From: Hyphomicrobiaceae bacterium
GTDB lineage: Bacteria; Pseudomonadota; Alphaproteobacteria; Rhizobiales; Methyloligellaceae
Direction: 5' to 3'
DNA length: 64,000 bases
Assembly (NCBI GenBank): GCA_028066055.1
Contig: JALCBY010000006.1
Coordinates: 63,200 to 127,199 of the forward strand
This document shows, piece after piece, positions 16,949 through 26,772 of the stretch. The notes under the pieces were generated by a model, which saw only the letters and a program-made list of their open reading frames with translations, was not told the origin of the DNA and did not search any database. The position numbers were made by a program, and so were the translations under genes. How positions within the stretch are numbered: position 1 is the stretch's first letter; every line of letters begins with the position of its first letter.

Positions 16949-17625
16949 CTGGACGGCTCCGCCTCATAAATCCATTCATAAAGATTGCGCAGCATGCCCG
17001 CTGTCGCGCCCCAGATAAACCTGTCACCATACGGCATGGCATAAAACTGACGCTTCCGGCCACGCCATTCACGCGTATGGATCTCATGGTTTTTCGCATC
17101 CATGAGAAAACTCAAGGGCACATCGAACACATCGGCGACCTCATTGTGATCGGGAACGATCGAGTAACCCTGCCGGATCACAGCAACCAGAGGCGCAATG
17201 CAATAGCCGGTTGACGTAACATAGTCCTGAAGAAATCCGATCGGATCGACAAACCGCCGATCGAGGCTGATTTCCTCCCACGCTTCCCTGAGAGCCGTCT
17301 CCACTGCATTCGCGTCCGCTGCATCCGTCTTTCCACCGGGAAATGAAATCTGCCCCGCGTGCGTGGGAAGATCATCGGTCCTTTGTGTAAAGAGAACAGA
17401 GGCTTGGCCGTCTCGCTCAATGATAGGCACAAGGACGGCGGCAAACCGCTTTTCATGCTTTCCGTCCAGATTCGCAAGCTCCGGATCGAGTTCGAAATCG
17501 TGACGCAGGGATGTGCCGTCCGCTTCCGCCACATGCTGACCCGGCGGGGTAAGCACACCTTCGGCGCGCACGCGCAGATCAGCGACAGAGAATGCTGCAT
17601 TGTCGTGAACCTGCATGAATGTCAT
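16945..17625 (-). CDS. Nudix CoA pyrophosphatase
   Basis: Hydrolyses CoA and acyl-CoA to 3',5'-ADP and phosphopantetheine. It is 226 residues from the ATG at 17625 (a second ATG at 17616 is possible; the longer frame to 17802 is not family-like). The CoAse-specific LPTHAGQISFPGGK (about 86-99) is followed by the Nudix core REAWEEISL (113-121). It ends overlapping DUF6111. It diverges from the moxR operon, with 175 bp between the starts. Confidence 0.9.
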   Translation of the reverse strand: MTFMQVHDNAAFSVADLRVRAEGVLTPPGQHVAEADGTSLRHDFELDPELANLDGKHEKRFAAVLVPIIERDGQASVLFTQRTDDLPTHAGQISFPGGKTDAADANAVETALREAWEEISLDRRFVDPIGFLQDYVTSTGYCIAPLVAVIRQGYSIVPDHNEVADVFDVPLSFLMDAKNHEIHTREWRGRKRQFYAMPYGDRFIWGATAGMLRNLYEWIYEAEPSR

Positions 17626-17800
17626 TGCTCGTCGCCCCGGCGCAATTCCGCTTTTTGTCCGTGTTACCGGTACCGAGTTGCAAAAGTCCCGTGGAACGCC
17701 GACACTGCCCCCGACGGCGCCTTGCGGCCCTAACACGATTGTGACCAAATTCGGCTGCAAACTGTTCCGAACCGCCTCATTGAGCTTTATATTCATCACC

Positions 17801-18799
17801 ATGAGCGCACTAAGTCAAACTGACGAAAAACTTGAAGAACGTCTCGAAGAAGCGGGCAAAAGGATCGCTCGTGTGCACAAGGCGGCAGCCTCGGTCATCT
17901 TCGGACAGGACGAGGTCATCGAGCTGACTCTCATCACCTTGCTGTCGGGTGGGCATGCCCTCCTGATCGGCGTGCCGGGCCTGGCCAAGACCAGCCTGGT
18001 CGAAACGCTCGGCACGGTGCTGGGACTCAACAACAAGAGAATCCAGTTCACACCGGACCTGATGCCCTCCGACATTGTCGGGTCCGAGGTGCTGGAGGAG
18101 ACGGGACGCGGAAAACGTTCGTTCCGCTTCGTCGAAGGTCCGGTGTTCACACAACTGCTGATGGCGGACGAAATCAACCGGGCCAGCCCGAAGACCCAGT
18201 CCGCCCTGCTTCAGGCCATGCAGGAGCACCATGTAACAGTCGCCGGAACCAACCACACCGTGCCGCGCCCCTTCCACGTTCTTGCAACTCAGAACCCGCT
18301 TGAGCAGGAAGGCACATATCCGTTGCCGGAAGCACAACTCGACCGGTTCCTGTTGCAGATCGACATCGAATATCCGGACGTCGCAGCGGAACGCCGCATG
18401 CTGTTTGCCACGACGGGCACGGAAGAGACCCGACTGAAGGCAATCATCAACGAGAGCGAACTGATGGCCGCACAACGCCTCGTGCGGCAGATCCCGGTTG
18501 GCGAAAAGGTCGTGGACGCCATCCTGAACCTGGTGCGGTCGGCCCGCCCGGGTCCGGATGCGGATGACGCCATCAACGAACAAATCGCGTGGGGTCCGGG
18601 CCCGCGCGCAAGTCAGGCTCTGATGCTTGCAGTGCGTGCCAAAGCGCTGATCGACGGCCGGCTTTCCCCATCGGTGGATGACGTTGTCACCCTTGCCGAA
18701 CCGATCCTCAAACACCGCATGGCCCTGACGTTCGCCGCACGCGCGGAAGGTATTTCGCTGCAATCCGTCATCGACTCGCTGACCAAGCGGCTGGGGTAA
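17801..18799 (+). CDS. MoxR family AAA+ ATPase
   Basis: A 332-residue MoxR ATPase; these act as chaperones or activators for metal-dependent or VWA-domain partner proteins. It contains IFGQDEVIELTLITLLSGGH, Walker A GVPGLAKTSL (57-66), Walker B LLMADEINRASPKTQ, sensor LATQNPLEQEGTYPLPEAQ and arginine finger AQLDRF. The ATG at 17801 starts the family-typical N-terminus; the frame extends to 17615 without support. It is the first gene of a four-gene operon with DUF58 and two large Bat-like membrane proteins. Confidence 0.92.
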   Translation: MSALSQTDEKLEERLEEAGKRIARVHKAAASVIFGQDEVIELTLITLLSGGHALLIGVPGLAKTSLVETLGTVLGLNNKRIQFTPDLMPSDIVGSEVLEETGRGKRSFRFVEGPVFTQLLMADEINRASPKTQSALLQAMQEHHVTVAGTNHTVPRPFHVLATQNPLEQEGTYPLPEAQLDRFLLQIDIEYPDVAAERRMLFATTGTEETRLKAIINESELMAAQRLVRQIPVGEKVVDAILNLVRSARPGPDADDAINEQIAWGPGPRASQALMLAVRAKALIDGRLSPSVDDVVTLAEPILKHRMALTFAARAEGISLQSVIDSLTKRLG

Positions 18800-18808
18800 C
18801 CGGCGGTC

Positions 18809-19780
18809 GTGCCCCCAATCGCCGACAGCAACAGGATTTCGCCGCTCGGCGAGCTGGAGGCCCGCGCTTACGCGCTTGCCGAACGTATTCCATCGCTTTT
18901 GGTTGCCGCCCGCCGCGTGTCGCATACTGTCGCGCACGGCATTCATGGACGGCGCCGGCGCGGTCCCGGAGAAACCTTCTGGCAGTTCCGGCATTTCGAA
19001 AACGGCGACGCGGCGGACACCATCGACTGGCGCCGATCCGCGAGTTCGGACCATCTTTATGTGCGCGAGCGCGAATGGGAGGCCGCACATACCGCATGGA
19101 TCTGGGTCGATATGTCACTGTCCATGGCGTTCCGCTCGCATCTGTCACGCACCTCGAAGATCGACCGGGCCATAGTCCTTTCACTTGCCATCGGCGACTT
19201 GCTTGTCCGCGGCGGCGAACGTATCGGCTTCATTGGAGGGCGGGCCCGCGCGGGACGGCTGGCCGTCACCCAGCTGGCCCTGTCGATTGCCCGGCGGGCG
19301 AAGGATTCCTCGCTCGAACGCGACAGCCTTCCGCCGGCGGCGGCGCTTGGAGAATTCTCAGAGTGCCTGTTATTCTCGGATTTTCTTGAACCGGTGGATG
19401 AACTCATACCGCGGCTTGAACAACTTGCAATGCAGGGCGTGCGTGGACACCTCGTACAAATTCTCGATCCGGCCGAGGAGTCCCTGCCCTATCGCGGACG
19501 CACCGAGTTCACCGGTGCGGAGGACGGCGAGCGTATGATCGCAGGGCGGGCGGAAAGTCTGCGCGAACGTTATCACGAGCGCCTGGCCTCGCATCGCAGA
19601 CAATTGAATGATGCGCTTCGACGGCTCGAGTGGTCACTGCTCGTTCATCACACGGACCGTCCGGCCGAAGAGGCACTCCTGGCACTGCATGCCCGCCTTG
19701 CGGGCCTGGAGCACGATTACCGGTACCGTCCTTCGGCGGAAGCTCTCGATGACGATGTGGCCGTGGAGCCCACACCATGA
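18809..19780 (+). CDS. DUF58 domain protein (VWA-like), MoxR partner
   Basis: A 323-residue protein starting at a GTG 9 bp after moxR. The DUF58 core is seen in GDAADTIDWRRSASSDHLYV, followed by a VWA-like strand WIWVDMSLSMAF, where DMSLS is a DxSxS metal site. DUF58 proteins occur next to MoxR almost everywhere and are presumed clients or adaptors. It ends overlapping the next gene by 4 bp. Confidence 0.88.
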   Translation: MPPIADSNRISPLGELEARAYALAERIPSLLVAARRVSHTVAHGIHGRRRRGPGETFWQFRHFENGDAADTIDWRRSASSDHLYVREREWEAAHTAWIWVDMSLSMAFRSHLSRTSKIDRAIVLSLAIGDLLVRGGERIGFIGGRARAGRLAVTQLALSIARRAKDSSLERDSLPPAAALGEFSECLLFSDFLEPVDELIPRLEQLAMQGVRGHLVQILDPAEESLPYRGRTEFTGAEDGERMIAGRAESLRERYHERLASHRRQLNDALRRLEWSLLVHHTDRPAEEALLALHARLAGLEHDYRYRPSAEALDDDVAVEPTP

Positions 19781-22623
19781 TGACACTTGGCCCGATCGGA
19801 TTCATGCAGCCCTGGGTGCTGACGGCGCTCATTGCGCTGCCGGCCATCTGGTGGCTGCTGAAGCTGACACCGCCGCGCCCCGAACGTGTGGTTTTTCCGC
19901 CGACCCGCCTGCTCAAGGGCCTGGAAGATTCCGAACAGACGTCCGCACACAGCCCCTGGTGGCTGACCGCATTGCGCATGTTGCTGGCAACCCTTCTGAT
20001 CTGCGCGCTCGCGGGACCGGTGTTGCATCCCGACCGTGACGCCTTGCCAGGTTCGGGACCGGTTCTGCTGGTTGTTGATAACGGTTGGGCCAGCGCCACC
20101 CAGTGGCAGGCGCGTCAAAACCTGATCGATACCTACATTTCCCGCGCCGAACGGGATTCGCGTCCGGTGATGCTTGCCAGCACCGCGGGAGGACGCGACG
20201 CGCGCATCACGGCCATGGGACCACAGAAGGCGCGGGAGGCGGCCGCCAGCCTGCAGCCGCTACCCTACAACCCCGACCGGGCGCGGCTGGCCGGGAAGCT
20301 CCTCAACGATCTCAATCCCGGAGATGTGGGTGCTGTTCTGTGGCTGACCGACGGCCTCGACTATGGCAAGGCACCAGCCTTCGCGAAAACCCTTTCCGGC
20401 CTTGCCGGTAGTGATCGGGCGCTCGCGATTGCGATGCCGGAGGGTGCGCAGAACCCGATCGCGCTTCGCGCCAGGATCGCTGAAAAAGGTACACTGGTCG
20501 CACAGGTAGTGAGTGCGGGAGACACGAGCCGCACGGGAACGGTTCGGGCCTTCACCGCCCGCGGTGAACAGCTCGGCGAAGTGCCGTTCACCCTCGCACC
20601 CGATACGGCGGCAGCAGACGCGGAAATCGATCTGCCTCTGGAAATCCGCAACCAGATTGCCCGGCTCGAGATCAGCGGAGAAACCTCCGCCGGCGCGATC
20701 TACTTGCTCGACGCCCGATCCCATTGGCGGCGGATCGGCATCATTTCCGGCGATGCGCAGGAACTTGCCCAGCCCCTGCTTTCCTCGGTGTATTACGTCG
20801 AGCGTGCACTCACACCCTACGCTGAAGTGGTCACGGCCACTGGCAGCAACATCGCTTCGGACATAACGGAACTCCTTGCACGCGATCCGTCGGTTCTCGT
20901 TCTGGCGGATATCGGCAAAATCGTGCCGAGTTCGCTGGAAGCGATCCAGTCGTGGGTCGACCGCGGCGGAACACTAATCCGGTTTTCAGGACCCCGACTT
21001 GAGAAGAACACCGATCAGCTTCTCCCCACCGCACTCAGGCGTGGCGGACGCACGCTCGGCGGCTCTCTCTCATGGAGCACGCCGCAACAGCTTGCACCTT
21101 TTGAGGAGTCGAGCCCGTTCTATGGACTGAAAACATCCCCGGAAGTCACAGTGCGCCGTCAGGTTCTGGCCGATCCGGCCGCAGGACCGCGGGCTGACGT
21201 CTGGGCGCGTCTCAAGGACGGCACGCCCCTGGTCAGCGCCGCCCGGCGCGGCGACGGGTGGCTGATCCTGTTCCATGTCACCGCCAACTCCGATTGGTCG
21301 AACCTGCCCATATCCGGGCTGTTCGTGGAGATGCTCCGCCGGGTTACCGAACGCTCGGTGATTACGTCAGGTGGTGTGAAAGGCGCTAGCGATTCAACGG
21401 CCGGCGACGCCAAATCGCAGAAACCGACCGGGCTGCTCGCACCCAGGCAGGTCCTGGATGGATTCGGACAGCTGGTGTCACCGCTGCCTGCCGTTGCCCC
21501 TATCGAGGCGAGGAAGCTCGAAGAAACACGGGTGAGCCCATCTCATCCGCCGGGATACTACGGACCGGCAGGCGCGACACGCGCGCTCAATCTGATGCAG
21601 GACAAGACCACTCTCAAAGCCTTGACCGGCGTCTCGCCGCAAGGTCAGCAGATCGGCTACGAGGTGCAAGCGGCCGTGCAGCTTAAACCCTGGCTCCTCG
21701 GCGCAGCTCTGGTTATCTTCCTGGCTGACATGATTGCCGTACTGATGTTCTCAGCCGGCACCCGTCTGATTGCCGCGGCCCGGGGTGCCACAGCGACGAT
21801 CGCCGCCGTGGCGCTTGCGTTTGGGCTCACGGCGCAATCGCTCGACGCCCAGCAGAGCGACAACCCGTCGGACCTCAAGGCGCTCGATGCGACACTGAAC
21901 ACGCGGCTGGCCTATGTGGTTACGGGCGATGCAGGCATCGATCAGGTAAGCCTTGCGGGGTTGACCGGGCTCAGCCGCGTCCTCAGGGCTCGTACCGCCA
22001 TTGAGCCTGCCGACCCTGTGGGTATCGACATCGAAAAGGACGAACTGGCGTTCTACCCGCTGCTCTACTGGCCCGTTCCCGGAAGCGCCAAACAACTGTC
22101 GGAAAAGACTCTGGCAAAGATCGACGCCTACATGAAGCAGGGCGGGATGATCATATTCGATACGCGGGACTATCAGCGCGCCCTTCCGTCGGGCGTCGGC
22201 ACGCAGGGGCCCGGATCGACGGCACTTTCGCGGCTTGTCGGCGCGCTCGACGTGCCACCCCTTGAGCCGGTGCCCGAGAACCACGTGCTGACAAAGGCCT
22301 TCTACCTGCTGAAGAGCTTTCCCGGCCGCTGGGATGGCGGCGCGCTCTGGGTCGAAGCCACACCCACGAACGAAGCCGACAAGTCGCGGCGTGCCCGGCG
22401 AACCGACGGCGTCAGTTCACTGCTGATCACCTCCAACGACTTCGCCGCCGCCTGGGCGCTTGATGACAGCAACCGGCCGCTCTTTCCTGTTGTTCCGGGT
22501 GGAGAAGTACAGCGGGAGATGGCGTTCCGTGTCGGCGTCAACATCGCGATGTATGCGCTGACCGGCAACTACAAGGCGGATCAGGTACACGTTCCGGCTC
22601 TGCTTGAGCGCCTCGGTCAATAA
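19777..22623 (+). CDS. BatA-like membrane protein with C-terminal DUF4159
   Basis: A 948-residue inner-membrane protein. Residues 1-80 form the BatA-type N-terminal double helix, with a VWA-like strand LLVVDNGWASATQW around 90 in which the MIDAS pattern is degenerate. Further membrane helices lie near 630-690. The C-terminal 250 residues match DUF4159 (LNTRLAYVVTGDAGIDQVSL, FYPLLYWPVP, GGMIIFDTRDY). DUF4159 resembles a class I glutamine amidotransferase-like fold. It is co-translated with DUF58 by a 4-bp overlap. Function is unknown but tied to MoxR by operon. Confidence 0.85.
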   Translation: MMTLGPIGFMQPWVLTALIALPAIWWLLKLTPPRPERVVFPPTRLLKGLEDSEQTSAHSPWWLTALRMLLATLLICALAGPVLHPDRDALPGSGPVLLVVDNGWASATQWQARQNLIDTYISRAERDSRPVMLASTAGGRDARITAMGPQKAREAAASLQPLPYNPDRARLAGKLLNDLNPGDVGAVLWLTDGLDYGKAPAFAKTLSGLAGSDRALAIAMPEGAQNPIALRARIAEKGTLVAQVVSAGDTSRTGTVRAFTARGEQLGEVPFTLAPDTAAADAEIDLPLEIRNQIARLEISGETSAGAIYLLDARSHWRRIGIISGDAQELAQPLLSSVYYVERALTPYAEVVTATGSNIASDITELLARDPSVLVLADIGKIVPSSLEAIQSWVDRGGTLIRFSGPRLEKNTDQLLPTALRRGGRTLGGSLSWSTPQQLAPFEESSPFYGLKTSPEVTVRRQVLADPAAGPRADVWARLKDGTPLVSAARRGDGWLILFHVTANSDWSNLPISGLFVEMLRRVTERSVITSGGVKGASDSTAGDAKSQKPTGLLAPRQVLDGFGQLVSPLPAVAPIEARKLEETRVSPSHPPGYYGPAGATRALNLMQDKTTLKALTGVSPQGQQIGYEVQAAVQLKPWLLGAALVIFLADMIAVLMFSAGTRLIAAARGATATIAAVALAFGLTAQSLDAQQSDNPSDLKALDATLNTRLAYVVTGDAGIDQVSLAGLTGLSRVLRARTAIEPADPVGIDIEKDELAFYPLLYWPVPGSAKQLSEKTLAKIDAYMKQGGMIIFDTRDYQRALPSGVGTQGPGSTALSRLVGALDVPPLEPVPENHVLTKAFYLLKSFPGRWDGGALWVEATPTNEADKSRRARRTDGVSSLLITSNDFAAAWALDDSNRPLFPVVPGGEVQREMAFRVGVNIAMYALTGNYKADQVHVPALLERLGQ

Positions 22624-22644
22624 AGAACGTGGACGGTTGAACCC

Positions 22645-24723
22645 ATGAACTGGATGGTCGAATTCTCGCCTCTTCTGCCGCTGCAGGTGCTTTACGTCCT
22701 GGGCGGCCTCGGGTTGTTGCTGTCCGTGCTTCTTTTGTGGACGCGCACGCGCGGGGCACTCTTGCGTATTGGCGCGCTCACATTGCTACTGCTCGCGCTG
22801 GCGAATCCGAGCCTGCGGCAGGAAGACCGCGAGCCCTTGAGCAACATCGCGGTCGTCGTCATGGACAAGAGCGCAAGCCAGCGCTTCGCGGGCCGCGAAG
22901 ACGCGGGCGAGGCCGTACGCGCACAACTCGCCGACAAACTGACTGCCGTTGAGGATCTGGAATTGCGCTGGATCACGGCACCGCTGACGGGTGGAGGCGA
23001 TCGCGACGGAACCATGCTGTTCGGCGATCTGAGCAAAACCCTTGCGGACATTCCACCTGACAGACTTGCCGGTGTGGTCATTGTCACCGACGGGCAAATT
23101 CACGATGTCCCGGAAAATGCTGCGGACTACGGGCTTGAGGTTCCGGTTCATGTGGTGCTGACGGGCAAGCCCGACGAGTTCGATCGTCGGCTGGAGATCG
23201 TTCGTGCCCCGCGCTTTGGCATTGTGGACAGCGTGCAGGATGCAGAAGTGCGCGTGGTCGATCACCCTTCGAGCAACGCAAACGCTACGGTTGAACTCAC
23301 TATCCGGCGGAGCGACCAGACGGAAGAAACGCGTCGCGTTCGCCCCGGGGAGACCGTAACCATTCCCGTGCACTTCCCCCATGCCGGTCTGAACATTGTC
23401 GAGTTGGAGGTGGAGAGCGCTCCCGGAGAGTTGACCACGGCCAACAACAAGGCGGTCATTGCCGCGGAGGGCGTGCGTGAGAATTTGCGCGTGCTGCTTG
23501 TTTCAGGCGAACCGCATGCGGGCGAACGCACTTGGCGCAACCTGCTCAAGTCCGATGCGGCGGTCGATCTCGTCCACTTCACTATCTTGCGTCCACCCGA
23601 GAAGCAGGACGGAACGCCGATCAATCAGCTTTCGCTCATCGCTTTCCCGACGCGCGAACTCTTCTCCGAAAAACTTGAGGAGTTCGATCTGATCATTTTC
23701 GACCGGTATCACCGCCGTGGCGTGCTGCCCCTGCTTTATCTCGACAATGTCGCGCAATATGTCGAGAACGGCGGTGCGGTCCTGGTTGCGGCCGGCCAAC
23801 GTTATGCATCACCAACGAGCCTTTTTCGCACACCGCTCGCCCATGTTCTGCCGGCAGCCCCGACAGGACGGCTGATCGAGCAACCATACCGCCCCGCTGT
23901 CACGAAAACGGGGGATCGGCATCCGGTGACACGTGGCCTTGCCGATGGACCGCAGGACACCGCGAAGTGGGGCCGCTGGTTCCGGCTGATCGAAACGGAA
24001 AGCGCAGACGGCGATGTCCTTATGCATGGCCCTCAGGACAAGCCGCTCCTGATTCTCAACAGGATCAAGGAAGGCCGTGTGGCGCTGCTCCTGTCCGACC
24101 ACGCATGGTTGTGGGCGCGAGGTTTCGAGGGAGGCGGGCCATACACCGCACTGCTGCGGCGGCTCGCTCACTGGCTCATGAAGGAGCCGGATCTTGAGGA
24201 AGACGTACTGCTCGCCGCAGGCGAGAATAACACGCTTACCATCGAGCGCCGTTCGATGGACGACACGGTACAGCCGGTCGAAGTAACGCTGCCCAATGGC
24301 GAAATTCGAAACGTCGAGCTGGAAGAAAGCGGTCCCGGATATTGGCGCACCGTCATGAACACGCCGGACCACGGGGTATACCGACTCAGGTCAGGAGATC
24401 TGCGTGCGGTCGCTCATGTCGGCCAGTTGAACTCAAAGGAGCTTTCGACCCTGAACGCCACGACCGAACTTCTGCAGCCCGTCCTCAGTCAAACGGGAGG
24501 AGGCGCGTTCTGGTCGGGGGCAAATGCGGACGACATCAGCCTGCCGCGTGTCGCCATGCTGCGATCGGGCCGGCTCATGCATGGTTCCGACTGGATGGGT
24601 TTCAAGCAGCGCGATGCCTATGTCACGCGCGGCGTCCGCCTGATTCCGCTGTTCTCCGGACTGTTGGCTCTGGCGGTTCTGCTCGGCGCGCTTTCCCTCG
24701 CATGGTTCCGCGAAGGCCGATAG
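22645..24723 (+). CDS. Large Bat-locus membrane protein with VWA-like and glutamine-amidotransferase-like regions
   Basis: A 692-residue protein: two N-terminal helices (about 8-30 and 35-52), a VWA-like strand IAVVVMDKSASQ around 75 with an intact DxSxS, a beta-rich middle, and a region around 270-480 (LRVLLVSGEPHAGERTW, LLLSDHAWLWARGFEGGGPY) like the GATase-fold part of related Bat-locus proteins. A C-terminal helix lies at about 665-688. It starts 21 bp after the DUF4159 gene, so one operon. Its specific role is not known. Confidence 0.75.
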   Translation: MNWMVEFSPLLPLQVLYVLGGLGLLLSVLLLWTRTRGALLRIGALTLLLLALANPSLRQEDREPLSNIAVVVMDKSASQRFAGREDAGEAVRAQLADKLTAVEDLELRWITAPLTGGGDRDGTMLFGDLSKTLADIPPDRLAGVVIVTDGQIHDVPENAADYGLEVPVHVVLTGKPDEFDRRLEIVRAPRFGIVDSVQDAEVRVVDHPSSNANATVELTIRRSDQTEETRRVRPGETVTIPVHFPHAGLNIVELEVESAPGELTTANNKAVIAAEGVRENLRVLLVSGEPHAGERTWRNLLKSDAAVDLVHFTILRPPEKQDGTPINQLSLIAFPTRELFSEKLEEFDLIIFDRYHRRGVLPLLYLDNVAQYVENGGAVLVAAGQRYASPTSLFRTPLAHVLPAAPTGRLIEQPYRPAVTKTGDRHPVTRGLADGPQDTAKWGRWFRLIETESADGDVLMHGPQDKPLLILNRIKEGRVALLLSDHAWLWARGFEGGGPYTALLRRLAHWLMKEPDLEEDVLLAAGENNTLTIERRSMDDTVQPVEVTLPNGEIRNVELEESGPGYWRTVMNTPDHGVYRLRSGDLRAVAHVGQLNSKELSTLNATTELLQPVLSQTGGGAFWSGANADDISLPRVAMLRSGRLMHGSDWMGFKQRDAYVTRGVRLIPLFSGLLALAVLLGALSLAWFREGR

Positions 24724-24832
24724 AAAAGTAATCCAATTCATTGCGGTAAGATGACATTGAGGTTTCGCCTGTCGGCAATCCATGGTTTAAGCTGAATTGC
24801 GATTCTAAAAGGCGGCACTCAAAATACGACAC

Positions 24833-25441
24833 ATGGCACGCGCACCCAAAGTCATGATCGTCTACCACAGCTCTTACGGCCATGTGGAAACCCTTGCCTA
24901 TGCCGTGGCAACGGGCGCCCGGGCCGTCGAGGGCACGGAGGTACAGGTTCGGCGCGTGCCGGAACTGATGCCGGTGGAAGCCATGCAGGCATCAGGTATG
25001 AAGGTGGACCAGCCCGCCAACATCGTCGAACCGAACGATCTCGCGGACTTCGACGCAATCATCTTCGGCACGCCGACACGGTTCGGCAATATGTCGTCGC
25101 AGATGCGCAACTTTCTCGACCAGACAGGCGGCTTGTGGGCGCAAGGCGCACTTATCGGCAAGGTCGGAAGCGCGTTTACGGCAAGCAGTACCGGCGGCGG
25201 CAACGAAACGACCATCACATCGCTCTACAACACGCTGATCCATCACGGTATGGTTATCGTCGGACTGCCCTATTCCGCCCCGGACCTCGCCGATGTCTCC
25301 GAAGTTCGCGGTGGATCGCCTTACGGTGCGGCAACGATTACGGGCACCGATGGCACCCGGCAACCCAGCCAGAAGGAGCTCAATCTGGCGAGCTTCCAGG
25401 GGCATCACGTCGCCTCGATTGCTCAGAAACTGATCAGCTAG
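24833..25441 (+). CDS. wrbA: NAD(P)H:quinone oxidoreductase, WrbA type
   Basis: FMN-dependent two-electron reduction of quinones. The 202-residue flavodoxin-like fold shows the phosphate loop [13 protein letters not shown], the WrbA-specific [20 protein letters not shown] and [14 protein letters not shown], which line the FMN site. Length matches WrbA (about 200). It is followed 24 bp later by an aminotransferase and then glutathionyl-hydroquinone reductase; the last is also a quinone-handling enzyme. Confidence 0.93.
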   Translation: MARAPKVMIVYHSSYGHVETLAYAVATGARAVEGTEVQVRRVPELMPVEAMQASGMKVDQPANIVEPNDLADFDAIIFGTPTRFGNMSSQMRNFLDQTGGLWAQGALIGKVGSAFTASSTGGGNETTITSLYNTLIHHGMVIVGLPYSAPDLADVSEVRGGSPYGAATITGTDGTRQPSQKELNLASFQGHHVASIAQKLIS

Positions 25442-25465
25442 GGCCACCTGCCCCATCGAATTGTC

Positions 25466-26767
25466 ATGACCGAACTGCAAAACATGTCCGACTCCGCATT
25501 GCGTGCGTTCCACGACCGCGTATGTGAGGAATTCGACGCATTCCGCGACCGCGGCCTTGCCCTCGATATGACACGCGGCAAACCCTCAACGGCCCAGCTC
25601 GATCTTTCCAATGCGTTGCTGCGGCTGCCGGATAATGTCGACTATCATCTGGCCGATGGCAGCGACGCGCGCAACTATGGCGGCGGCGTGCATGGTATTC
25701 CCGAGGCCCGCGAACTGTTCAGCGAAGTGCTGGGTGCCCCGGTCACGCAGATTATTATCGGCGGCAACTCCAGTCTCGCGCTGATGCATGACTGCATCGT
25801 CTACGCCCTGCTCACGGAAGTTCCCGGCGGCGCAACACCCTGGAACGACGTTAAAGGCGCAAAGTTCATCTGTCCGGTTCCCGGATATGATCGTCATTTC
25901 GCCATCTGCGAGGACTTCGGCATCGAAATGGTCACCGTCGGGATGACCGGCGAGGGCCCCGACATGGACGAGGTCGAGCGCCTTGTCGCCGATCCGCTGG
26001 TGAAGGGAATGTGGTGCGTCCCGAAATACTCAAACCCGACTGGAGAAACATACTCCGACGACACCATTCGCCGGCTCGCCTCGATGAAAGCCGGCGCACC
26101 GGACTTCCGGCTGTTCTGGGACAACGCTTACGCTCTGCACAACCTGACGGAACCGCGGCGCGAGATTCTGAATATTCTCGGAGAGACCGAGGCCGCCGGC
26201 AACCCGGACCGCGCATTCGTGTTCGGTTCCACTTCGAAAATAACGTTCGGCGGCGGAGGCCTTGCGCTGTTCGCCTCGTCGCCCGCAAACGTCGACTGGC
26301 TCACCGCACGGATGCAGAAATGCACGATCGGGCCGGACAAGCTCAATCAGCTCCGCCACGTACGCTATCTGAAGGATGTTGCCGGCCTTGATCAACTCAT
26401 GGACCGGCACAGGAGCCTCATCGCGCCCAAATTCGAAGCGATCTACGAAGCCTTCGACAAACATCTTTCCGGCAGAGGAGCGGCAGAGTGGAAGACGCCG
26501 GAGGGCGGATACTTCATCAGCGTCGACGTGCCCGATGGCTGCGCTGAGAAAGTCATCCAGCTTTGCGGCGATGCCGGTGTCACCCTCACGCCCGCGGGCT
26601 CGACATATCCTTATGGACACGACCCGCACGACCGGAATATCCGGGTGGCACCTACATATCCAGACATCGCAGATGTGCAGCTGGCTGGAGAAGGCCTCTC
26701 GCTGGCGGTCCTTGTTACCGTGTCCGAGAGCCTTCTGGCGGCGCGGACCACTGAGAAAACCACATAG
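25466..26767 (+). CDS. Aspartate aminotransferase of the Corynebacterium-type (AspT/Id) family
   Basis: A 433-residue PLP enzyme. The catalytic lysine is K258 in GSTSK, with NPTG at 190-193, FWDNAYALHN holding the Asp that pairs with the pyridine nitrogen, and the early LDMTRGKPSTAQLDLS typical of the MocR-like aminotransferase family (PF12897) seen in Corynebacterium aspartate aminotransferase. The natural substrate is probably aspartate/2-oxoglutarate, but other amino donors are possible. It ends 5 bp before the next gene, so an operon is likely. Confidence 0.85.
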   Translation: MTELQNMSDSALRAFHDRVCEEFDAFRDRGLALDMTRGKPSTAQLDLSNALLRLPDNVDYHLADGSDARNYGGGVHGIPEARELFSEVLGAPVTQIIIGGNSSLALMHDCIVYALLTEVPGGATPWNDVKGAKFICPVPGYDRHFAICEDFGIEMVTVGMTGEGPDMDEVERLVADPLVKGMWCVPKYSNPTGETYSDDTIRRLASMKAGAPDFRLFWDNAYALHNLTEPRREILNILGETEAAGNPDRAFVFGSTSKITFGGGGLALFASSPANVDWLTARMQKCTIGPDKLNQLRHVRYLKDVAGLDQLMDRHRSLIAPKFEAIYEAFDKHLSGRGAAEWKTPEGGYFISVDVPDGCAEKVIQLCGDAGVTLTPAGSTYPYGHDPHDRNIRVAPTYPDIADVQLAGEGLSLAVLVTVSESLLAARTTEKTT

Positions 26768-26772
26768 AATTC

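Noticed and set aside
17810-19090. Long open frame (426 codons) on the minus strand opposite moxR and the DUF58 gene
   Set aside because: It is a GC-rich shadow frame; the plus strand has intact MoxR and DUF58 motifs, and the antisense product has no family features.
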